From: Clostridium sp. KNHs205
Lineage (GTDB): Bacteria; Bacillota; Clostridia; Lachnospirales; Lachnospiraceae
NCBI RefSeq assembly: GCF_000702945.1
Contig: NZ_JNLE01000005.1
Location: 1,426,001-1,490,000, forward strand
Length of the DNA: 64,000 bases
Direction: 5' to 3'
Shown: one piece after another, positions 8,934-17,634 of the stretch
Position numbering within the stretch: the stretch's first letter is position 1
How the letters are laid out: each line of letters begins with the position of its first letter
Program-made: the position numbers and the translations under genes
The notes under the pieces: generated by a model
What the model was told of the DNA's origin: nothing
Database searches by the model: none
Seen by the model: only the letters and a program-made list of their open reading frames with translations

Positions 8934-10004
8934 CTATTCGGCGTACAAAATTGTTTCATTTGATAATAAGCTGTATTGTCTCATCCATATTCTATAATCA
9001 GGTCTAAGCTCCAATAGTAATCGTGGGATTTCAATAAAATGCTTCGCATTATGATACACAGAAACAGCTAATCTCGGCTTTTGTTCTGTTATAATTTTCG
9101 TTGCACCTACTATTGCATCATATTCCGCTCCCTCTATATCCATTTTTATAAAGGTTATCTCTTCTCCAGATAAAAGCTCGTCAAGAGCAACACAATCTAT
9201 TGTTTCTATTTTATCGTTCTTTAAAATATTTTCACCCAATCTAATAATTCTAGCATCTTCATTTCCATTAGCTATAAAGGAAACTGATTTCGTTTTATCG
9301 GATAAGCCATAGGGATATATGGAACAATTGCGAAGTCCTTGTAAGGTCACCTTACATATTTCATAGGATTTTTTATCTGGTTCAAAGCTGAATATCTTAT
9401 TATAGCCAAGTTGTCCACACCATCCTGCAAAACGATATGCCGTACCACCATCCCAGCATCCTGCATCTACAAATGACTCATTTTGATGTGGTACAAAAAA
9501 ATCAAAGTACTGTGAACTATTATTTCTATAATCCGGAATAGAAATAAGAATATTTTCATTTGATATGCCTTCGCTTTGCAGCTGTTCTCTAATTTTCTCA
9601 GTAATATCTCTATTTGAGACGCTTATTATAAATATAGTATTATCTATACCATATTTACCAATATAATTTTCTAAAGAATATATAAATAATCCAGTCAATG
9701 GCTCTATTTCTTCATTATGATAATTATCTATAAAAGCAAAAAAATCAATAAAACTAAAACCTTTTGCTATGTTTTTACCATTAGCTCCTGCTCCAAAAAT
9801 AACTACTTTTTTATTTGCGCTGCTTAAGGTTCTTAGCTTTTCACCGTAAAACTCAATATCCGCATTCAAGTTTCTATATTTTACAGGAATATTGGTAATA
9901 AAGCTCATATCCATTGTTGCTGAATAATTTAGCCGCGCTGTAAATATCACCTTTGATATTTCATCTTCTAACTTATCATAAATACGCTTTGCTTCATTAA
10001 ACAT
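8934..10004 (-). CDS. FkbM-family methyltransferase with N-terminal Rossmann-like module
   Basis: 356 residues in two parts. Residues ~65-150 are the Rossmann-like module (KKVVIFGAGANGKNIAKGF, then FAFIDNYHNEE). Residues ~165-356 are an FkbM-type SAM-dependent methyltransferase: FVDAGCWDGG (SAM loop), FSFEPDKKSYEICK, FIKMDIEGAEYDAI and PRLAVSVYH. FkbM domains mostly O-methylate sugars or secondary metabolites. A paralogue with the same architecture is encoded next to it at 10176-11228, suggesting two methylation positions or two related acceptors. A gap of about 200 bp separates it from the cytidylyltransferase. Confidence 0.88.
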   Translation of the reverse strand: MFNEAKRIYDKLEDEISKVIFTARLNYSATMDMSFITNIPVKYRNLNADIEFYGEKLRTLSSANKKVVIFGAGANGKNIAKGFSFIDFFAFIDNYHNEEIEPLTGLFIYSLENYIGKYGIDNTIFIISVSNRDITEKIREQLQSEGISNENILISIPDYRNNSSQYFDFFVPHQNESFVDAGCWDGGTAYRFAGWCGQLGYNKIFSFEPDKKSYEICKVTLQGLRNCSIYPYGLSDKTKSVSFIANGNEDARIIRLGENILKNDKIETIDCVALDELLSGEEITFIKMDIEGAEYDAIVGATKIITEQKPRLAVSVYHNAKHFIEIPRLLLELRPDYRIWMRQYSLLSNETILYAE

Positions 10005-10175
10005 ACTTAATAACTCCTTTATTTCAGCGAATTTTCAAATCATTACATACTATAAAATCCAAAAAAATCTTCTCCATATTAAATACTTATTTATATATTA
10101 TGTCTTTTTTGCAATGAACTTTTATCATAATATTTGTCCGCAGTTTTTTATCTTTAATAGTTGATTAAGAGTACT

Positions 10176-11228
10176 CTACAAAACAGCATATAGAACTGTT
10201 TCTACGGAATATATACTATAATGCCTTAAATATAGTTTGTATTCTGGTACATAGTCGTGTATTATCTTTGGTATGGTTAAAAAATCCTCTGGTTTGTGAT
10301 AAACAGATATTGCCAGCTTAGGCTTGTACTTCTTTATTACCTGCTCTGCACCCTTTAGGGCTTCTTGCTCCGCACCTTCAATATCCATCTTGATAAAAGA
10401 AATCGGTTGATCAATCAGCAAGGAATCTATTCTTCGTACTTCTATTTTTTCATTACCTTCAACATCAATTCTTGAGGTTCCAGCGCCAACTGCTTTAAAA
10501 AACAACTCACCATCAGATGACCAAACACCATACGGAAGTATTTCAACCTCTAAATTTTTAGCAATCCTTTTCTCTTTGCATATCTTGATATTTTCTTCAT
10601 CTGGTTCAAATGCATATATTGTTTTTATTTTCTTATTACAGTTACCAACAAAATTTTCACATGTCTGTAAATCAAGAGCACCACAATCGACAAATACTTC
10701 GTTATCATTATAACTGATTAATGATTTATCAAAATATTGTTGTTTCGTTAAAGCTGCACTACCAAGTATGTCTTCATCTCTAACTCCACAGCTAAGTAAA
10801 TAATCATATATCTCTTTAAAGTACATTTCTGATCCTATAGAAACACATACTCCCCCATTTTTATAATTATTTATAAATTCTTCAGGGCCTTTTACACCTT
10901 CATTAGAGAACCTTTTATAATTTCTATCTACAAAACCCTCAACCTGTATGTTGTGTATCTCTAATATGCTTTTTAATGCTCTTCCTTCCCCTCCAGCACC
11001 ATAAATAAAAAGCTTATTCTTTTTCGTTTTTTCATTAGCCAACTTCAAATATTTGTTCCATGAAAACGCTCTATGATAATCCTTTACATTACCTTCTACC
11101 ATATCAAATATATATTTGTAATCTTTGGTAATATGGAACATCATCTGTTTGATCAAAATATCCTTAGATTCTTCATCTTGTAGCAAGTTGTAAATCCTCC
11201 TTGCCTCTGAAGTAAAATTACTTATCAT
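10176..11228 (-). CDS. FkbM-family methyltransferase, second paralogue
   Basis: About 350 residues with the layout of its neighbour: Rossmann-like module (NKLFIYGAGGEGRALKSIL, then VEGFVDRNYKRF) followed by FkbM methyltransferase (VFVDCGALDLQTCENF, YAFEPDEENIKICKEK, FIKMDIEGAEQEALKGAE, PKLAISVYHKPEDF). I choose the ATG at 11228 (MISNFT) because AAGGAGG sits six nt before it. An ATG seven codons upstream would overlap the previous gene and lacks a site. It probably O-methylates a sugar in the island's glycan. It has diverged strongly from its neighbour outside the motifs, so this is not a recent duplication. Confidence 0.88.
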   Translation of the reverse strand: MISNFTSEARRIYNLLQDEESKDILIKQMMFHITKDYKYIFDMVEGNVKDYHRAFSWNKYLKLANEKTKKNKLFIYGAGGEGRALKSILEIHNIQVEGFVDRNYKRFSNEGVKGPEEFINNYKNGGVCVSIGSEMYFKEIYDYLLSCGVRDEDILGSAALTKQQYFDKSLISYNDNEVFVDCGALDLQTCENFVGNCNKKIKTIYAFEPDEENIKICKEKRIAKNLEVEILPYGVWSSDGELFFKAVGAGTSRIDVEGNEKIEVRRIDSLLIDQPISFIKMDIEGAEQEALKGAEQVIKKYKPKLAISVYHKPEDFLTIPKIIHDYVPEYKLYLRHYSIYSVETVLYAVL

Positions 11229-11239
11229 TTTCCGCCTCC

Positions 11240-12982
11240 TTAATCCCAATCTTCCCTATAAATGATCTTATAATCTTTGATTCCTCTAATCTTCAGCTTT
11301 TTGACTGCATCATCTATGTCCATACACATAATAACTGTCCTATGCTTGTCCTTATTTATTTCATCTATTGAACAAATTTTAAATCCCTCAATGGTATTTC
11401 CCCATACACTTTCATTATCAGATGCCACAAAATCCATCTCACATAGTTTCCCATAACCTTTAATAAACCACTTAAAATAACCTTCTGAACCATAGAATAC
11501 GATTTTCTTGTTTCCTACTTCATCAAATAAATATTTTATTAATTGCACTGACATCCTTGGAACATCCCAATACTCATATTGATTTGCCATATGGAAATTC
11601 TCGATAAATTCTTTTGCTGTAAGACTTTCACTAATACTATTTAAGAAACACTTTTCTTCCTTCTCAAAATAACACCAACAATCCTCTAACTCGTATTTTT
11701 TCTTTATATCATTCCATAAAATATCTGAAACCTCCGATAGCATTCTGATATGTTCCAAACTTCTATATAATATATATTTGGCTGGATAATCTCTGACGAT
11801 ATATTCCTGATCAAAGAAAATCAATTGATTATCCTGGTAAAAACAATTAAGTGGCGTCATCTCTGGATAAGCTTTTTTAAGTATAATTCCCCAATTATGA
11901 TCACCGTATTTTTCATTCCATCCAGTCGCATTCATACTATAATCTGAAGATTTCAATATATTTTCATATAACTGATCTAACAGAGTATAGAATAAGTTCT
12001 CATCTTTTAATATAGCCTCTGCCATCACTCTGCTTAAAAGAGGTTCCTTAATTCTTGGCATAATCGCCTTTCCGTCCACAATCTTTATATCAACTGTGTT
12101 AACTCCTCGTCTTCTTATTTCTTCCATATGCTCTTGTAATGTAGACATCTTGCTTGAGTTATTAATAATAGATGCTTTTTCAACATATTTCGCCTTTATC
12201 TTAGTATATGTACTCCCCTCACCTCTTAGAGAAGCAATCTTAACTCGAAGTACCTCATCTAACTCTTGAACCATGCAATCTGAACATTCTAACAAAAAAG
12301 ATCCCGCAATTATATTAGGTTCAAATGTATAAAAGCTTTTCTTATAATTGCTCCATAGACATTCTCTGGATTCGTCGATATTAGCAGCATATGGAATAAC
12401 TGTTTTAGCCACATCAGCATCTGCTCTAATAGAATCAGTATAAATTTCTTGTGCAAATATATAGTCTGGAAATATATAGTAATTCTTTATATTCTTAAAC
12501 AGTGGACTTAGTTGTTTTCTAGTACTATCAAGACTATCCGCACGGTTATATGAGTTCCTGACACCAACTGTACTGAGGGATGAAAAGATATTATTAAAAA
12601 CAAAAAGTAATTTCCCCTCTTTTTTAAGTAACTGCTTCCATTCATGATACTTTTCCTGTACATCCACTTCTGTGTAATAGTACGGAAATGGGTCAATTGC
12701 TATAATATAATCATATACAGTATTTAAATCTTTTCTCATAACACATTGCAAATGATCGCTATTATTCTTTCTCAGTATAATTTCCGCCTGTTTATTAGAT
12801 TTAACTAAACATGCTACCTCTAAATTCTTACTAAGAAGTATAGACGTTAGTTCCCCTTTATTAGGATTAATTTCTAAAACAGTAGCATTTTGTGGAAACT
12901 CATACCAATATAACAATCCACTTCGCATAATACTATCTTCTTTGAATTTTTTCCATAATTCTATGCCTTCTTTTTTATCCAT
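11240..12982 (-). CDS. Three-part protein: methyltransferase-like, kinase-like middle, Rossmann-like C-terminus
   Basis: 580 residues of mixed architecture. Residues ~30-180 look like a class I methyltransferase (ATVLEINPNKGELTSILL, DYIIAIDPF, GKLLFVFNN). Residues ~230-440 contain YGDHNWGIIL and DNQLIFFDQEY, weakly reminiscent of aminoglycoside-kinase-type active sites, but no strong family match is apparent. Residues ~495-580 are the Rossmann-like module seen in neighbours (KKIVFYGSEGYFKWF, then FVASDNESVWGN). It overlaps the end of the LicD gene by 22 nt, so the two are probably co-translated. The activity could be methylation, phosphorylation or both. No family name is assigned with confidence. 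Confidence 0.7.
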   Translation of the reverse strand: MDKKEGIELWKKFKEDSIMRSGLLYWYEFPQNATVLEINPNKGELTSILLSKNLEVACLVKSNKQAEIILRKNNSDHLQCVMRKDLNTVYDYIIAIDPFPYYYTEVDVQEKYHEWKQLLKKEGKLLFVFNNIFSSLSTVGVRNSYNRADSLDSTRKQLSPLFKNIKNYYIFPDYIFAQEIYTDSIRADADVAKTVIPYAANIDESRECLWSNYKKSFYTFEPNIIAGSFLLECSDCMVQELDEVLRVKIASLRGEGSTYTKIKAKYVEKASIINNSSKMSTLQEHMEEIRRRGVNTVDIKIVDGKAIMPRIKEPLLSRVMAEAILKDENLFYTLLDQLYENILKSSDYSMNATGWNEKYGDHNWGIILKKAYPEMTPLNCFYQDNQLIFFDQEYIVRDYPAKYILYRSLEHIRMLSEVSDILWNDIKKKYELEDCWCYFEKEEKCFLNSISESLTAKEFIENFHMANQYEYWDVPRMSVQLIKYLFDEVGNKKIVFYGSEGYFKWFIKGYGKLCEMDFVASDNESVWGNTIEGFKICSIDEINKDKHRTVIMCMDIDDAVKKLKIRGIKDYKIIYREDWD

Positions 12983-14175
12983 AGTCTTTGTTCTCTTTTA
13001 ATCTCCTTTTCGTAACATCTCACATAGTTCTCCAGAAAAATAAATGGATGATAATTATCATAATCTTTTATCTGAAGAATAATATCAACAAAGAAGATAT
13101 TGCATATAATAAGATGCACTTTCTTAACATCAAATACAAAAAATCGATTCGGGCTGATAATCTCGCATCCTTCTAAGAAATTTCCCCATTTCTTCGAATC
13201 ACTGTCAACAATGTAATCCGGTTTTCTAAAACCACAAAAGTTATGCAAAAAGTAATGTGCCATATTTCCTGCACCCCATAAAACAAATATGTCATCCTTC
13301 TTAATTTTCCAGAATTCCCGAATATCTTGCAAAGTTCTAGTATATGGGATATCAGAGTTAAAATACTTTCCCCAAAGATGCTTGGGCACTCTTTCTTTCT
13401 CCTCTGGAAGTTGGTCGTATTTTTTCCCATAAATTGAATTCAGAACTTTCTCCCAATGTTTAGGAGCGGGTAGTATTAATTCTCCAAATATAACATTTAC
13501 ACTTTCAGAGAACCATTCACTTCTCATTAATGGATGTTGATAAATTGTATATGCAGAACAAAATTCTGATGTATCATGCTTGCTAATACACTCCTCTAGT
13601 AATTTCAACAAATCTGAATAAGTATATCCTTCAGCATTTTCTTTTAACCATCTTCTTCGTGTTTCTGTTAGGCTTTGTATAAACCCATGATCCTCACCAT
13701 ATTTTCTGTACAGACTCATTTCATATAGAAAGTCTAATTCTTCATTTTTTATTTTTTGATCGGCTGAATTGCTAAAAGTGTAATCCAAACACTCTATGTC
13801 TATATTAATTCCATATGCCCCATTTTCTGAAAAACAATTAAAATCAATGTAAGTAGTGTGAGGATCTATAAAACGAATAACACTGCAGGTGAATTCTTCC
13901 AAATCATTTTCAAAAATAAATCTATCCTGCTTCCCTACTTTCTTTACGTATTCCTTAAGTTTATATAAATCCTCTCTCCATATCCAAAAATCCACATCAT
14001 CATCCCATGGAATAAACCCCTGATGTCTAATAGCTCCAAGAAGTGTTCCAAAGGCTGCATAATATCGTATATTACAAGCATTACAAATCTGCTGAAATTC
14101 ACGTGTTAATTCTATCTGGGTATGGCGAAATTTATGAAACTCAGCTGTTGTTAGTAATTTTCTCAAATCCTCCAT
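12961..14175 (-). CDS. LicD-family phosphotransferase with C-terminal Rossmann-like module
   Basis: LicD/fukutin-type nucleotidyltransferase-fold enzymes move a phosphorylated alcohol (phosphocholine, ribitol phosphate) from a CDP donor onto a sugar. The signature is plain: YYAAFGTLLGAIRHQGFIPW then DDDVDFWI near residues 40-65, with Gly-Thr-Leu and the Asp cluster. Residues ~285-385 hold the module shared with neighbours (IFVLWGAGNMAHYF, then YIVDSDSKKWGNFLEG). 404 residues, longer than a minimal LicD because of that module. It lies seven nt after the GT-B/propeller gene and close to the IspD-like gene, which would supply a CDP-polyol donor. Donor identity is inferred. Confidence 0.88.
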   Translation of the reverse strand: MEDLRKLLTTAEFHKFRHTQIELTREFQQICNACNIRYYAAFGTLLGAIRHQGFIPWDDDVDFWIWREDLYKLKEYVKKVGKQDRFIFENDLEEFTCSVIRFIDPHTTYIDFNCFSENGAYGINIDIECLDYTFSNSADQKIKNEELDFLYEMSLYRKYGEDHGFIQSLTETRRRWLKENAEGYTYSDLLKLLEECISKHDTSEFCSAYTIYQHPLMRSEWFSESVNVIFGELILPAPKHWEKVLNSIYGKKYDQLPEEKERVPKHLWGKYFNSDIPYTRTLQDIREFWKIKKDDIFVLWGAGNMAHYFLHNFCGFRKPDYIVDSDSKKWGNFLEGCEIISPNRFFVFDVKKVHLIICNIFFVDIILQIKDYDNYHPFIFLENYVRCYEKEIKREQRLWIKKKA

Positions 14176-14181
14176 AAGTTA

Positions 14182-16671
14182 TCATTCCCTAATCATGTAA
14201 TCCAATATTTTTTCACCGGCTGTACCATCAGAGTTTATCATAGTTTTTAAAAGTACATCCTGCTCTTCCTTTATAAAACCTATTTTGTTATGCACTAGCA
14301 ACTCAGCAAAATTCTCAATAGTTCTTGATCTGCTCTCTCTTAAATAAAAGTCTTGTAATTCTTTTGCTGTTTTAAATTGTAAATTTTTAGAATAACATTG
14401 CCTTTTTAACTTTTCAGGCACAATAACATTAATTTGCTTGTACTTATTATCCTGTAATGAAATTTCTATCAAAGAATTATCATATGCCGTCATTGCATAA
14501 ATCTTATTGTCTATTCTTTTCGCAAAATAATAGTTACTTCCCCAATAATATTTATTGTTTTTTCGTTGACCTTCTTTATAAGGTAAATTTATATCCCACT
14601 CTTCCATTTTTCCAGTTACTTTATCAATTTTCACAATCATATTGGCACATTTTGGAAAAGCAAGCAAGTACGTATCACAATCTACTAATTGTATAAAATA
14701 ATCTTTATCTGGTTCTAAAGTTAGAAATCCTTTGGGATATGAATTCAATTCTGTCACATTATTCATAACAGGGTTCCATCTCATTATATTCTTACCTTTA
14801 TATGGAAGCATCCATATGTCTCTTCCATCAAATATCATATGCCAATAGCCTTTATTTTCCATACCAATAGTATTCTCATATGATTTTTTATTAACAGTAT
14901 CAAAAATCGAAACTACATTAGAAGTGGGTGTTGCGATATAAATAGTTTTTCCTATATTACATGCAGCAAACATAGAATAGTACCCTTGCTCTTGTGCATT
15001 TCTTGCTATAATACTGATTGGCTCTGAATAATAATGTTCTCTCAATTTTTCTGGTTCTAACTGAAGTAGATTTTCATTTGTGGTAGGTATAAACCATAAC
15101 GATGATTTTACGGATAAAATTCTATTATAATTTGGATATGATGACTGTCTAATCATTACTTTCTTCGTAGTTTTATCTTCCAAATCAAAAGATATTATAC
15201 GATCTGCGTTAAAGGGAGAAAAGTAAAGTACATTCTTGTATTCACAAATATCAGTAAAATATCTATAGTCAAATCTGCTTTCTATCTCTATAGGAAATAC
15301 TTCTTCGACAATGCCATCATTCAACCTTGCTCGACATATCCCCGGAAAAGAACCTGAAGCAAAATAAATCTCATTTCCTTTTTTAAAAAAATCAAAAAAA
15401 TATTCTTCGCAATCCTCTTCAATAATTCTATTATTATTTAAAATGAAAATTGGTTTCCCAAGACTGGCAAAAAGCACAACCATTGATGATTTTTCTTCTC
15501 CTATATAAGCATCACATGCTACTATCAACTCGTCCAAATTCATTTTTGTATCAATAATACAATTATCTATTGCTTGTACTTCTCTTTTGCATTCAACAAA
15601 TTGATCATATTTATCTGATCTCATGCTTTTAATAGAAGCTTCCAATAAAGGATGAGGTCTCCATATAACCAAGAGTTCCTTATACTTGCTCAGATTTTTT
15701 ATAACAAATAGTAATTTTTCAATTGCAAATTTACTATTTTCAATAAAATCTGTAATACTTGTGTTAACCAAAACTATCTTCTTTTTCCCAATGTATTGCT
15801 TTAGTTCCTTTGGAAATCTATTTTCAGCCTGATAATTTAATATGCAGTCTAGTTTAGGATTTCCAAGTGAAATAACCTTTTTATCAAATATAGTTCCAGC
15901 AAACTGTTTCTTCACCCAATCGTTTTGAACAACGATATTATCACAATGAATGTATGCAACCATTTCCAGATGAATGTCAGGATAGAGTTTATTTGTATAA
16001 AAGTAGGGAACATATACCAATTTATCTGTATACTTTTTTATTTCTTCCGTGAAAAAAGATGGATGTACGCAAGTAACATAATTATAATGGTCATAAGGAT
16101 TATGAATGAATACAACATCTGGTTTATGCACCGATAATATATACTGTTTCCATGATTCAATAGGTACATATTCTGGATAATCTGCACCTTCATAATGCAT
16201 ATCAAGGAGCTCTCCTTTTGAATTTCTATCATAGTAGGGTATCGGCACCACATGACATTCAACATACGGATTCTGATATGCTGCTTTCCAAATACTCTCC
16301 ATTGAATCCCACATAGAAACTTTGTATGGTAAAAATACTACCTCTTTAACATCAGTAGATAATTGATATTTAATACCATTTCGTATAACTGATAACATTT
16401 TTATCAATTGATTAACTCTTTTTTTCAATTCTTTAAAATTTTGCAAATACTGGGTCAACAGGTAAAGATCTTCACAAAACTCCTCAAGTTGATGAACGAT
16501 ACTATTGCTGCTTGATCCACGCTGTTCGATATCATTTCCTATATTAATTGCACATTGCTGGCATTCTGATAAAACCTCTAAACAGTCAACTTCGGTTGCA
16601 GAGTTATTCAAGATTTCTTTCAATGCATTTTCCATTATGTTTATATACTCAAGCAATTGTACTTTTTTCAC
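14182..16671 (-). CDS. GT-B glycerophosphotransferase-like domain fused to a beta-propeller-like domain
   Basis: 829 residues. Residues ~110-430 resemble the GT-B domain of CDP-glycerol:poly(glycerophosphate) transferases: VVFLPYKVSMWDSMESIWKA, VVFIHNPYDHYNYVT, VYVPYFYTNK, VISLGNPKLD, VIWRPHPLLEASI and EEKSSMVVLFASLGKP. Residues ~440-760 are blade-like repeats (YFTDICEYKNVLYFSPFN, IYIATPTSNVVSIF, KIYAMTAYDNSLIEISL), suggesting a beta-propeller for glycan or protein binding. Residues 1-100 are helical. It probably transfers a polyol phosphate from a CDP donor. The IspD-like cytidylyltransferase gene lies only 12 nt upstream in the same operon. Confidence 0.75.
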   Translation of the reverse strand: MKKVQLLEYINIMENALKEILNNSATEVDCLEVLSECQQCAINIGNDIEQRGSSSNSIVHQLEEFCEDLYLLTQYLQNFKELKKRVNQLIKMLSVIRNGIKYQLSTDVKEVVFLPYKVSMWDSMESIWKAAYQNPYVECHVVPIPYYDRNSKGELLDMHYEGADYPEYVPIESWKQYILSVHKPDVVFIHNPYDHYNYVTCVHPSFFTEEIKKYTDKLVYVPYFYTNKLYPDIHLEMVAYIHCDNIVVQNDWVKKQFAGTIFDKKVISLGNPKLDCILNYQAENRFPKELKQYIGKKKIVLVNTSITDFIENSKFAIEKLLFVIKNLSKYKELLVIWRPHPLLEASIKSMRSDKYDQFVECKREVQAIDNCIIDTKMNLDELIVACDAYIGEEKSSMVVLFASLGKPIFILNNNRIIEEDCEEYFFDFFKKGNEIYFASGSFPGICRARLNDGIVEEVFPIEIESRFDYRYFTDICEYKNVLYFSPFNADRIISFDLEDKTTKKVMIRQSSYPNYNRILSVKSSLWFIPTTNENLLQLEPEKLREHYYSEPISIIARNAQEQGYYSMFAACNIGKTIYIATPTSNVVSIFDTVNKKSYENTIGMENKGYWHMIFDGRDIWMLPYKGKNIMRWNPVMNNVTELNSYPKGFLTLEPDKDYFIQLVDCDTYLLAFPKCANMIVKIDKVTGKMEEWDINLPYKEGQRKNNKYYWGSNYYFAKRIDNKIYAMTAYDNSLIEISLQDNKYKQINVIVPEKLKRQCYSKNLQFKTAKELQDFYLRESRSRTIENFAELLVHNKIGFIKEEQDVLLKTMINSDGTAGEKILDYMIRE

Positions 16672-16683
16672 CTATTCATTTCC

Positions 16684-17400
16684 TCACGTTCCAATTATCT
16701 GCTGTTCTTCCTGTAGTTCATATAATGCTCTGTAAATATAATAATCTGCTGCTTCTGTTATTTTAATATTGTTTTTTGAACTTTTAACCATATACAAAGA
16801 CACACCGTAACGTCTGCACATACTAGCCGCATCCCAAAATATAACATTTTCCTTTTTTGCTCGATCATAAAGTTCCTTGATCATCCCATATCGAAACGCC
16901 TGTGGTGCTTTAATTGCATACATTTCCTGCCTCTCAGGGATAGCTTTGATGCAATTTCCATCCAAACTCTGTGCTATACTTTCTTTAACTGCTTCCACTG
17001 TAATGCCATTTCCATACTTTTCCACAGATTCAATACAATCGGAAATTAACTCGCATTGAATTAACGGTCTTACTCCATCATGTAGTAAGACTATATCACT
17101 TTCACTGCAATCATCCTTCATAGCAATAATCCCGTTATATATGGATTCATGCCCGGAATCTCCACCTGGAACAATAGATACTACTTTAGTAATATCATAA
17201 CGTAATATCATTTTTTTAAGCTCGTTTATTTTATCTTCGATACACACAACTACAATCTGATCAATCAAGTCACTGTTTTGAAAGTGCTCCAGAGTATATA
17301 TAATTATTGGTTTTCCTTGCATTTCTAAAAACTGCTTTGGTTTTGATTTTGTATTCATTCTTTTTCCGACACCACCTGCGAATATAAGTGCTGTTACCAT
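16684..17400 (-). CDS. IspD/TarI-like cytidylyltransferase
   Basis: 238 residues of the IspD family: N-terminal TALIFAGGVGKRMNTKSKPK (the Gly-rich CTP loop with Arg and Lys), LLHDGVRPLI in the middle and KAPQAFRYG near residue 185. The family includes MEP-pathway IspD and TarI, which makes CDP-ribitol. Position inside a glycan operon, next to a GT-B phosphotransferase-like gene and a LicD gene, favours a CDP-polyol role over isoprenoid synthesis. No TarJ-like ribitol-5-phosphate dehydrogenase is recognisable nearby, so the alcohol could differ from ribitol. Confidence 0.85.
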   Translation of the reverse strand: MVTALIFAGGVGKRMNTKSKPKQFLEMQGKPIIIYTLEHFQNSDLIDQIVVVCIEDKINELKKMILRYDITKVVSIVPGGDSGHESIYNGIIAMKDDCSESDIVLLHDGVRPLIQCELISDCIESVEKYGNGITVEAVKESIAQSLDGNCIKAIPERQEMYAIKAPQAFRYGMIKELYDRAKKENVIFWDAASMCRRYGVSLYMVKSSKNNIKITEAADYYIYRALYELQEEQQIIGT

Positions 17401-17634
17401 AACATTCCTCCAATCTAATTCTTAGTAATTCAACTTGGCTTTATCTATCTATATGCAAATGTATAATTCACTTGCTAACATCATATATCTCACAAGTTCC
17501 TTTTCGAGAGATACTACCAATTTTATAGGAGTATTATTTTTGAGACATACTGACTATGACTTGTTATTGTTTTCAAGCAGTTCAATAAATCCATATCTGC
17601 AAAGTTATATCTCCTCTAAATATGCTAAATACCC

